Assembly: GCA_035443885.1 (NCBI GenBank)
Contig: DAOMNO010000016.1
Span: 1 to 64,000 of the forward strand
Direction of reading: 5' to 3'
DNA from: DAOMNO01 sp035443885
GTDB taxonomy: Bacteria > Planctomycetota > Phycisphaerae > Phycisphaerales > SM1A02
Length of the DNA stretch: 64,000 nt
The first letter of the stretch is position 1. Every line of letters begins with the position of its first letter. Positions 16,947 to 24,261 of this stretch are shown piece after piece. Below the pieces are notes generated by a model. That model made no database searches and was not told where the DNA came from. It saw nothing but the letters and a program-made list of their open reading frames with translations. Both the position numbers and the translations under genes were made by a program.

Positions 16947-18613
16947 GCTGAAACCTCGACAAGTTTGGCTGGGAACGGCTGCACATCGTCGCATCCAATC
17001 GACCACCTGCCGTGGACGCGCCATGCATCGCTGGCTTCAGGATAGTCGAGGCGCGTGTGTACACCGCGGCTTTCACATCGCCAAGCTGCGGCGCGTGTGA
17101 TGAGTGAGCCGACCGTCAGAAGATTCTGCGTTTCCCAGCCCATGGGGTCATCGAAGATGTTCTGCATCGTGTAGCGCGTCCAGAACGCAAACATATCCGC
17201 AACGTCTGCCAGTCGTGTTCCGGCTCTTTCAATGCCCACATGACGCCACATCACGCTGCGCAGGCTCGACCGCACATCCGTCAGGTCGAGTTCCGCGTGT
17301 TCAGGTTCGTGAAGATCGCTGACGATCGTGATCGGTCTTGCTGGTTCATCGTCCGACGCACAGGCAGTCATCGCCGCTCGCCTGCCAAACACAAGGCCTT
17401 CCAGCAGCGAGTTGCTGGCGAGGCGATTCGCACCATGCAGCCCATTACAAGCCACTTCGCCGCAGGCGTACAGCCCCGGCAGGCTGGTGCGCCCGTCGAT
17501 ATCCGTCCACACGCCCCCGATGGTGTAGTGTGCCGATGGATGAACAGGAATCAGGTCTGCGGAAGGATCGAGATCAAAGGTGCGCAGCAGCTTGACGAGG
17601 TCTGGAAATCGCTTGGCGAAGCGCGCCGTATTGAGATGGCGGGCATCAATGAACACACTGGATTCACGCGACCGCGCCAGTTGATCGACAATCGCGCGGC
17701 TTACAACATCGCGCGGGGCAAGCTCCGCCATCGCGTGATAGTCCAGCATAAAGCGCCGACCCGAACGATCTGTGAGATACGCCCCTTCACCTCGCACCGC
17801 TTCGGTTATCAATGCCCGGCCTGCACCGGCAATATAAAGGGTCGTCGGATGGAACTGAATGAACTCCAGATCGCCGAGCAGCGCGCCTGCGCGATACGCC
17901 ATGGCCACACCGTCGCCTGTCGCCACCTTTGGGTTCGTCGTCTCGCGATAGACCTGCCCCGCACCGCCAGTGGCAAGGATGATTGATCTCGCCCAGATAA
18001 TCTGCAGGCCGTAACGAGGATGATGCGTGATTGCACCTCGCACACGCGATCGTCCCCGCTCGCCGCTGCTGTCAACGGTGAGTAAATCGAGCGCAAAGCA
18101 GCGATCGAAGACGCGAATGCGATCATTCGCCGTGATTCGCTCGCCGAGACATCGCACAAGCTCGCGGCCTGTCGCGGCTCCATCGGTATGAAGAATCCTG
18201 CTGTGGTGATGTCCGCCTTCGCGCGCATACGCCACGCGACCTCGCTCGTCGCGGTCAAATCGCATTCCCCACGCCAGCAGTTCTTCTATGCGAGCAGGCC
18301 CATCATCTACCAGCGCCTGGACGACATCAGGCTCGCATAACCCCGCACCGGCGACAATCGTGTCTTCCGCGTGCGCGTCGGTTGAATCATCGTCATCGTG
18401 GGCCGCAGCGATACCGCCCTGTGCCCATGCTGTGCTGGACAGTTCGATACCATCCTTCACGAGCACGATTACATCGCCATGCTGCGCCGCTTCAATCGCG
18501 GCCCGCATTCCGGCGACGCCAGCACCGATCACCAGCGTATCCGTAAAAATCTGTGGCAACAGCAGCGACCGGAATGGAATCAAATAGCGTCGCTGATCGA
18601 AGTTGAGCGACAT
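16943..18613 (-). CDS. nadB: L-aspartate oxidase
   Basis: The protein has 556 residues. NadB oxidises L-aspartate to iminoaspartate, the first step of de novo NAD synthesis. The FAD-binding start TLVIGAGVAGMRAAIEAA, the SSTAWAQGGIAAAHDDDDS loop, the active-site region HHHSRILHTDGAATGREL and the later TIGGVWTDIDGRTSLPGLYACGE are all characteristic. The helical C-terminal domain is complete. NadA and NadC are not in the window. A lipoprotein gene overlaps its stop by four bases. Confidence 0.95.
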   Translation of the reverse strand: MSLNFDQRRYLIPFRSLLLPQIFTDTLVIGAGVAGMRAAIEAAQHGDVIVLVKDGIELSSTAWAQGGIAAAHDDDDSTDAHAEDTIVAGAGLCEPDVVQALVDDGPARIEELLAWGMRFDRDERGRVAYAREGGHHHSRILHTDGAATGRELVRCLGERITANDRIRVFDRCFALDLLTVDSSGERGRSRVRGAITHHPRYGLQIIWARSIILATGGAGQVYRETTNPKVATGDGVAMAYRAGALLGDLEFIQFHPTTLYIAGAGRALITEAVRGEGAYLTDRSGRRFMLDYHAMAELAPRDVVSRAIVDQLARSRESSVFIDARHLNTARFAKRFPDLVKLLRTFDLDPSADLIPVHPSAHYTIGGVWTDIDGRTSLPGLYACGEVACNGLHGANRLASNSLLEGLVFGRRAAMTACASDDEPARPITIVSDLHEPEHAELDLTDVRSSLRSVMWRHVGIERAGTRLADVADMFAFWTRYTMQNIFDDPMGWETQNLLTVGSLITRAAAWRCESRGVHTRLDYPEASDAWRVHGRWSIGCDDVQPFPAKLVEVSA

Positions 18614-18624
18614 GGCTTTGCTTT

Positions 18625-19794
18625 CTATCGCCCCGCGCTGGGCACGATGACCGGATCAAGCGGCATGACAAAATCCGCCACCCAAAGCTGGCTGGAGCCG
18701 CCCTCGCCTCGCTGACTCGTCCACATCATGATCTTGCCGGTTGAATCGAACACGGGCAGACCATCAAAGCCCTCGGCGTTCGTAACACGGCGTTTGCGCG
18801 TGCCGTATTTTACTGAGCCGCGTGAACCTTCGCCGTAGCCGGGGTCCGCATCGATGATGAATACCTCATAGCGACGATGGCTGACCTCACTGGTGGCATA
18901 CACAAGGTGACGCCCGTGCGGGTGCCAGAAGGGAGCCCAATTCACATGCTCGTTGTCGGTGATCTGGTACTCGCGCTTCAAGCCGATGATGGCTCCATCC
19001 GCATTGAAGGCAAGTTCACCGATATAGAGTTGCAACAGGTTCGTCCCCGTACGGTCGGATCGGTAACAGATGCGCCGTCCATCGGGCGAAAAAAACGGGC
19101 CGCCATCGTAGCCTTGCGCTTCCACGATTCGCGTTGTCTTGCCCGTGCGCAGGTCCTTCACAAAGAGGTCGCCTTGATTTGATTCAAGCGAGCAATAGAG
19201 CAGATGCCGCCCGTCTGGACTCAACGAGCACTCCGCGATGTACGCTTCACGATTCGAGAGTACGACGGTCAGCGAATCAGGCGTTCCGTCAATTCTGCGA
19301 AGGTCCACCTGTACGATGTCCATTTCTGGTGGGAACATCCATCGGTATCGGCCGCTGCCTCGCTGATATCCCGGCGGCTGAGATTCCGTCGGTGAAGTTA
19401 CCGTGGACGCAAAGAGAACAATGTTGGGATCCGTCGGGTGGAACCAGCCGCAGGTGTTTGCGCTGCCTTCCGGGCTGATGCGACGAATCTTGTCGATGCC
19501 GGTGATGCGGCCGGTCGAAGCGTTGCGCACCACATCAGCCACGTACATGGCGTAAAAGTCTTCCGCGCCTTCACCTTCTGCACCGACTTCAATCGCCTGA
19601 AAAACAATGCGTTGATCGTCAGGCGAAAAGTACGATTCCCCCGCTTTCAGGAACCGATCGGGAAACGTGATCTGAACGTGATTGCGAAGAGTGTCCTTCT
19701 CCGCCTCGACCCAAGGCGGTGCAGCATGGCCGGCGTGCTCGCCAGCAGGCGCAGAGAGGAACATACACGTAGCGACAAGTGACTGAATCAGCAT
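18625..19794 (-). CDS. Exported beta-propeller protein with PD40/TolB-like repeats
   Basis: The protein has 389 residues from ATG at 19794 (GTG at 19800 is possible). The first 20 residues are a weak signal peptide (LIQSLVATCMFLSAPAGEHA). Several WD40-like/PD40 motifs follow: YFSPDDQRIVFQA, CSLSPDGRHLLYCS, FFSPDGRRICYRSDRTG, FWHPHGRHLVYATSE, and a last VFDSTGKIMMWTSQRG. These make a TolB-type propeller in the periplasm. No catalytic domain is attached. It lies 11 bases upstream of nadB in the same direction. Confidence 0.8.
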   Translation of the reverse strand: MLIQSLVATCMFLSAPAGEHAGHAAPPWVEAEKDTLRNHVQITFPDRFLKAGESYFSPDDQRIVFQAIEVGAEGEGAEDFYAMYVADVVRNASTGRITGIDKIRRISPEGSANTCGWFHPTDPNIVLFASTVTSPTESQPPGYQRGSGRYRWMFPPEMDIVQVDLRRIDGTPDSLTVVLSNREAYIAECSLSPDGRHLLYCSLESNQGDLFVKDLRTGKTTRIVEAQGYDGGPFFSPDGRRICYRSDRTGTNLLQLYIGELAFNADGAIIGLKREYQITDNEHVNWAPFWHPHGRHLVYATSEVSHRRYEVFIIDADPGYGEGSRGSVKYGTRKRRVTNAEGFDGLPVFDSTGKIMMWTSQRGEGGSSQLWVADFVMPLDPVIVPSAGR

Positions 19795-19877
19795 GGACAC
19801 ATCATAGTAAGCAGGGCCGATCGGAGCCGAAATACAGGGCAGAAATCCGAATCCGGCTACGATGACCGTTCATCGCA

Positions 19878-20543
19878 ATGCCCAGCAATGTTCAGCCCCA
19901 GCAGATGACCAGCACGCTCATTCCAATCATTCATCAGGACGACCGCATCATTGTGCTGAATAAGCCGAGCGGCTTGCTATCGGTGCCCGGTATCGGCCCG
20001 GAGAAGGCGGACTGCCTGGCCTCTCGCATCGCAGCCGTGCATCCCGGCGCGAGGATCGTCCATCGACTCGATCGCGACACGTCAGGTGTCATCATCATGG
20101 CGTTCGATGCGGACGCCCACCGCGAGCTATCTCGCCAGTTTCACGATCGAGAGGTTGAGAAGACGTATCTTGCGATTGTCGCAGGAGAGCCAGCTGCGGA
20201 TGAAGGCACGATTGATCTGCCGATGCGCAAGGACATGGAAGCAGGCTCGACTCCCATGCAGGTGATCGACCACGTGCAAGGCCGCCGCGCTGTTACGTAT
20301 TGGCGGGTTATAGAGCGATGTGGCGATCGCACACGAGTCGAGCTTCGCCCTGTAACAGGTCGTTCGCACCAACTTCGTCTCCATATGAAGTGTCTTGGAC
20401 ATCCGATACTGGGTGATGATCTTTACGCGCCGGAACCTCTCCAACGCATGGCGGATCGGCTTTGCCTGCACGCCCACACACTCTCAATTACGCATCCATC
20501 CACCGGCGCGCCGATGACCTTCATCGCCCCAGCTCCGTTCTGA
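19878..20543 (+). CDS. RluA-family pseudouridine synthase
   Basis: The protein has 221 residues. The catalytic motif IVHRLDRDTSGVIIMAFD is complete, including the aspartate that attacks uridine. VEKTYLAIVAGE, RVELRPVTGRSHQLRLHM and LGHPILGDDLYAP are typical of the RluA group. No S4 domain is present. It could modify 23S rRNA or tRNA; the length and the short N terminus resemble RluA itself, but the target base cannot be read from sequence. A second in-frame ATG lies nine codons downstream. Confidence 0.92.
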   Translation: MPSNVQPQQMTSTLIPIIHQDDRIIVLNKPSGLLSVPGIGPEKADCLASRIAAVHPGARIVHRLDRDTSGVIIMAFDADAHRELSRQFHDREVEKTYLAIVAGEPAADEGTIDLPMRKDMEAGSTPMQVIDHVQGRRAVTYWRVIERCGDRTRVELRPVTGRSHQLRLHMKCLGHPILGDDLYAPEPLQRMADRLCLHAHTLSITHPSTGAPMTFIAPAPF

Positions 20544-20602
20544 CCACTCTTTGCGCGCTGCACACCGTATCTTCACAGCCTCTTGCGGTATGATTTTGAC
20601 CG

Positions 20603-22117
20603 ATGCATTGCGACTCGAAGCCATCTCGTCGCACGATTCTTAAACTTGGCGCAACGGGTGCGGGGCTGAGCGTTCTGCCAGCCACTGCACTTGCAGCGAC
20701 CGCATCATCCCCGCCAGTCCGCGCGTCAAAGTCACCTCGAAATATCATCTTCATGGTGTCCGACGGCATGAGCGCTTCCGTGCCCATCCTGGCAGAATCG
20801 TTTTCTCAACAGGTGCGCAACGGTGGCACCCACTGGAATCGGGTTTCGCGTGAGCCTCGCACGGTTCACGGATACTTCGATACCGCTGCGCTCAACACGC
20901 TCGTAACGGATTCAGCAGCAGCCTGCACGGCGTGGGCCAGCGGCTCGCGCGTCTTCAACGGCGCGATCAATACCCTGCCGGACGGCACCGCACTCGTACC
21001 GATCGGCAAGCTGGCGCGCGAGTCTGGCAGGCGCCTCGGCCTTGTTACCACAACAACTATCACGCATGCCACACCGGCAGGATTTGCAGCGCGGGTTGGT
21101 CGCCGATCGAGCGAAGCGGACATCGCAACACAGTACCTGAATGAAGTCGATGTGCTGCTCGGCGGCGGAACAGAATTTTTCTCTCCAGCGCGACGCGATG
21201 ACGGCGATGATCTGTTTCAACGATTCGCAGACAACGGCTACGCGGTGATCCAGCATCGAAACAATCTCACCGCCGCATCACGGCAAAACAAGATACTCGG
21301 TGTTTTCGGCACATCGCACCTGCCCTATTCCATTGACCACTTGCAGAGCGATGAATTGCAGAGCTGCGTGCCGACCCTCGCGGAAATGACCCATGCTGCA
21401 ATCACCAGTCTTTCATCGCATGAGCATGGTTTCCTGTTGCAGGTCGAAGGCGGCCGCGTGGACCATGCCGCACACGCCAACGACGCAGCAGCCCTGCTGT
21501 GGGATCAGCTTGCATTTGACGACGCGATCGGTGTCGTTCTCGATTTCGCCAAAGACCGTGACGACACGCTTGTCGTCATCACGACCGATCATGGCAACGC
21601 GAATCCCGGGCTGAACGGCATGGGAACTCGCTATCGCGATAGCACGGAGTGCTTCGGACGCCTCGCGCTCTCAAAAGCATCCGCCGAGGCTGTTCGATCC
21701 TCGCTGCGGCGTGATGCATCGCGTACCAACGCGACGATCGTAGATGCAGTTCTCAAGGCGACTGGCATTGAACTCAATGAACAACACGCTGAAGTGCTTG
21801 CAGCAGCGTTAGATGGCCGCCCGATTGTCGAAGCCAATCGTCAGCACGCCAACTTCCTCGGCTTGCTCGGCCAGATGCTCGGCAACCACACTGGCATCGG
21901 GTGGACCGGCATCACGCATACGGCCGACCCCGCGATGGTCATGGCTGTCGGTCCCGGCAGCGAGATGTTTCATGGACTCATGCTCAACACTGACGGCTTT
22001 GTTCGTTTGACAGACGCCCTCAATGTGAACCATCGCAACCCCTCGATGACCGCTGAACAGGCCTCGCGTTTCTCCATGGCGCCCGTGCCGGAGCTTGAAC
22101 TACACATTGGTGTGTAG
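20603..22117 (+). CDS. Tat-exported alkaline phosphatase, PhoA superfamily
   Basis: The protein has 504 residues. The N terminus has a twin-arginine signal (SRRTILKLGATGAGLSVLPATALA). MVSDGMS holds the first metal-binding Asp, VTDSAAACTAWASG the nucleophilic serine, QVEGGRVDHAAHANDAAA the second metal site, and TTDHGN the later Asp-His pair; HTADPAMVMAVGPGSE supplies the last His. The enzyme should release phosphate from esters outside the cytoplasm. No Pho box was identified in the 59 bases upstream. Confidence 0.92.
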   Translation: MHCDSKPSRRTILKLGATGAGLSVLPATALAATASSPPVRASKSPRNIIFMVSDGMSASVPILAESFSQQVRNGGTHWNRVSREPRTVHGYFDTAALNTLVTDSAAACTAWASGSRVFNGAINTLPDGTALVPIGKLARESGRRLGLVTTTTITHATPAGFAARVGRRSSEADIATQYLNEVDVLLGGGTEFFSPARRDDGDDLFQRFADNGYAVIQHRNNLTAASRQNKILGVFGTSHLPYSIDHLQSDELQSCVPTLAEMTHAAITSLSSHEHGFLLQVEGGRVDHAAHANDAAALLWDQLAFDDAIGVVLDFAKDRDDTLVVITTDHGNANPGLNGMGTRYRDSTECFGRLALSKASAEAVRSSLRRDASRTNATIVDAVLKATGIELNEQHAEVLAAALDGRPIVEANRQHANFLGLLGQMLGNHTGIGWTGITHTADPAMVMAVGPGSEMFHGLMLNTDGFVRLTDALNVNHRNPSMTAEQASRFSMAPVPELELHIGV

Positions 22118-22143
22118 CTGAAGAAGCGCAACGACTGCTTCGC

Positions 22144-22818
22144 TTATTGATCTGGTTTGCCTGTCGCGAACAGTGAAGTCATTCGCTGCGCGATATGGCT
22201 CAGTGGCTGAGGCATATCGTTCACGTGACACCAACGCAACTCCGCATACTCGTCCGTCTGCGGGTTCAACTCACCGTCTGAAGCCGCCAGTCGATAAACA
22301 ATCTCCCACGATGTCGCATGCGGATCAAAGAGCAAGGCGATTGCAATCGGTTCGTGCAACGCGACCAAACCCGTTTCCTGCATCAGTTCTTCGCAAATCA
22401 CTTCTTCAGGCTTTGAGCCGGGCGGCACGCCGCCTGCCGGCGCACACTCCCACATGCCCGCATAGCTCCTCACCCAGTCCGCACGCTTCCCCGTCAGCAC
22501 CTGATTGCCTTTTTGGACGATCGCTTTCACACCAAGCGGACGGATGCCGAGGTCAAGAGTGGGTGATTGCACTGCGTAGAAGCGATAGGCGCAATCGGCG
22601 AGATGAATCGACGCACCGCCGTGCCCGTTTCGATGAACGCCCAGCACGTGGGCAATACGACCATCGAATGCGCGTGGCCGCGTTGCGCAGAACTCGGTCC
22701 AACGCTGGTCCACCTTGCTCAGGCTGACCCCCTGTGGGACGAAGGGACCATCCGACTCCATGACAAGCACCGGCGGCCTGCGCAATGCGATCAATCGTGC
22801 TGATAGCGATTTGGACAT
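22144..22818 (-). CDS. NUDIX-fold protein with an altered NUDIX box
   Basis: The protein has 224 residues. The region around 139-160 aligns with the NUDIX box but reads EELMQETGL where the consensus is REUxEExGU: the arginine is Glu and one of the two metal-binding glutamates is Gln. The overall fold is supported by AYRFYAVQSPTLDLGIRPLGVKAI-like strands and by YAELRWCHVND near the end. It may hydrolyse a nucleoside diphosphate derivative with reduced activity, or only bind. It lies just downstream of the terminator that ends the somatomedin-B-like gene. Confidence 0.75.
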   Translation of the reverse strand: MSKSLSARLIALRRPPVLVMESDGPFVPQGVSLSKVDQRWTEFCATRPRAFDGRIAHVLGVHRNGHGGASIHLADCAYRFYAVQSPTLDLGIRPLGVKAIVQKGNQVLTGKRADWVRSYAGMWECAPAGGVPPGSKPEEVICEELMQETGLVALHEPIAIALLFDPHATSWEIVYRLAASDGELNPQTDEYAELRWCHVNDMPQPLSHIAQRMTSLFATGKPDQ

Positions 22819-22854
22819 GGATACTGCGATCGTAAACGAGCTTGCGGTTCAATG

Positions 22855-22880
22855 AAAAGGAGGCCCCAGATGGGGCCTCC
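22855..22880 (-). terminator. Rho-independent terminator of the somatomedin-B-like gene
   Basis: On the minus strand GGAGGCCCC (22880-22872) pairs with GGGGCCTCC (22867-22859) around ATCT, followed by TTTT (22858-22855). It lies 26 bases after the stop of the Cys-rich repeat gene and isolates the NUDIX gene from it. Confidence 0.88.
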
Positions 22881-22906
22881 TCGAGGTAAGAACACAAGAC
22901 ACGCGA

Positions 22907-24102
22907 TTACGGCATGCAGCCGCCGCAAGCTGCGAACTTGTCGGCACAGCAGTCGCCGAAGCTGCAGCACGACTCATCGCACCAGCAAGCGCCAGCGTTG
23001 CCGCCGCAGAAGCCGACGCATGAAGCGCCGCCGCCACCGCAGTGGCTCAGCTTCGGGCAATCATCGCAGACGCCTGGGCAGCAATCGCCGAACTTCTCAC
23101 ACTCTTCATCGCAGAAGCAGCCGCCGACCTGTCCGCCACAGTTGCCGGCGCAGTAGCCGCCGCCGCCACCGCAGTGGCTCAGGTCCGGGCAGGCAACGCA
23201 CACGTCAGCGCAGCAGTCGCCGAAACCGGCGCATGCTTCGTCGCACCAGCAGCCGCCCGGGGACTGACCGCCGCAAGCGCCGACGCACGAAGCGCCGCCG
23301 CCACCGCAGTGGCTCAGGTCCGGGCAGGCAACGCACACGTCAGCGCANNNNNNNNNNNNNNNNNNNNNNNNNNNNNNNNNNNNNNNNNNNNNNNNNNNNN
23401 NNNNNNNNNNNNNNNNNNNNNNNNNNNNNNNNNNNNNNNNNNNNNNNCAGCGCAGCAGTCGCCGAAACCGGCGCATGCTTCATCGCACCAGCAGCCGCTC
23501 GGAGCCTGACCGCCGCAGTTACCGGCGCAGTCGCCACCACCGCCACCGCAGTGGCTGAGGTCCGGGCAGTCGACGCAGACGCCAGCGCAGCAGTCGCCGA
23601 AACCGGCGCATGCTTCATCGCACCAGCAGCCGCTCGGAGCCTGGCCGCCGCAGTTGCCGGCGCAGTCGCCACCGCCACCACCGCAGTGGCTGAGGTCCGG
23701 GCATTCAACGCAGACATCCTTGCAGCAGTCGCCAAAGACGTCGCACAGTTCATCGCAGTAGCAGACGCCATCCGGAGCGGAACCGCCGCAGTTGCCTGCG
23801 CAGCTCTCGACCGGCGGGCACGGGCCCCACGCGCCGAGGAGAATCAGAAGATCCTGCACATCGACGGTGCCGCTTCCGTTGAGGTCAGACGGGCAACCCG
23901 CGCACGGGCCCCAATCGCCAAGAAGAATCAGCAAGTCTTGAACGTCAACTGCGTTTGAGTTGTTGAGGTCGGCCGGGCATTGTGCATATGCCTGAGACGA
24001 CAACGCCGCGATCATGACCGCGGCGACCAATCCGACAAACCGGGAACTGAACCGACTACAGTTCGCCTTACACTTCCGAAGCGCGTTTAGACAACAGTGC
24101 AT
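22907..24102 (-). CDS. Secreted protein with two dockerin motifs and six or more somatomedin-B-like repeats
   Basis: One gene is split by a 100-N gap. Residues 1-40 are a signal peptide ending SSQAYA. Residues 42-95 are two dockerin-like motifs (DVQDLLILLGDWGPC and DVQDLLILLGAWGPCP). Then follow units of about 45 residues, each with the spacing C-x3-C-x7-C-x-C-x3-C-x5-C-C-x6-C; one extra Cys lies in the last interval and a linker PDLSHCGGGG joins the units. This is the eight-cysteine pattern of somatomedin B (vitronectin: x3, x9, x1, x3, x5, 0, x6), including the CDE-x-C core. Such domains are mainly known from animal extracellular proteins. AGGAG precedes the ATG. The role, perhaps matrix binding or adhesion, is unknown. 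Confidence 0.85.
22910..23802 (-). repeat. Tandem array of ~135-bp somatomedin-B-like coding repeats
   Basis: At least six units are visible. Units 2 and 3 are nearly identical (DCAGNCGGQAPSGCWCDEAC); units 1, 5 and 6 are more diverged. High identity in the centre with divergence at both ends is what unequal crossing-over produces. The scaffold gap lies inside the most uniform part of the array, so the true number of units is unknown. Confidence 0.85.
23348..23447. other. Scaffold gap of 100 N inside the repeat array
   Basis: Exactly 100 N is a common placeholder for a gap of unknown size. Both flanks share cagcgca at the edge, and merging that overlap restores one open frame (300 bases between the frame marks). 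The real length is therefore best explained as minus seven bases plus a whole number of repeat units. Confidence 0.95.
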
Positions 24103-24133
24103 GTGTGTCTCCTCCTATGGGGTTTTCCGTCCG

Positions 24134-24233
24134 CCTCAAAACCCATTTTTTGAGGCCTCTAACCAGTGCAGCATGACGGAATCTTCCCGGATGTCAAGGC
24201 TTAAGGGCCGCGAAACCTCAAAAAAACGAGGTT
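24134..24233. other. Intergenic region with repeated CCTCAAAA stem-loops
   Basis: CCTCAAAA (24134-24141) pairs with TTTTGAGG (24148-24155), and AACCTC (24214-24219) pairs with GAGGTT (24228-24233). The second stem lies 29 bases after the ligA stop and could be a weak terminator on the minus strand, although its T run is in the loop. The first lies in the leader of the Cys-rich repeat gene. Confidence 0.3.
24192..24197 (-). promoter_or_regulatory. Possible -35 element for the somatomedin-B-like gene
   Basis: The minus strand reads TTGACA here, a perfect sigma-70 -35 hexamer, about 90 bases before the start codon. At 16-18 bases further on there is no good -10 box, so the promoter assignment is weak. 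Confidence 0.2.
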
Positions 24234-24261
24234 GCTGAATCAATGCGCATCAATCCGGGAC

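Noticed and set aside
22852..23958. Arg/Ser-rich or Ala/Val-rich plus-strand open frames across the repeat array
   Set aside because: They are produced by reading the Cys/Gly-rich repeats backwards; the minus strand has the signal peptide and motifs.
22907..24102. Two separate Cys-rich genes on either side of the N gap
   Set aside because: The flanks share bases, repeat phase and frame after overlap; a single gene is simpler.
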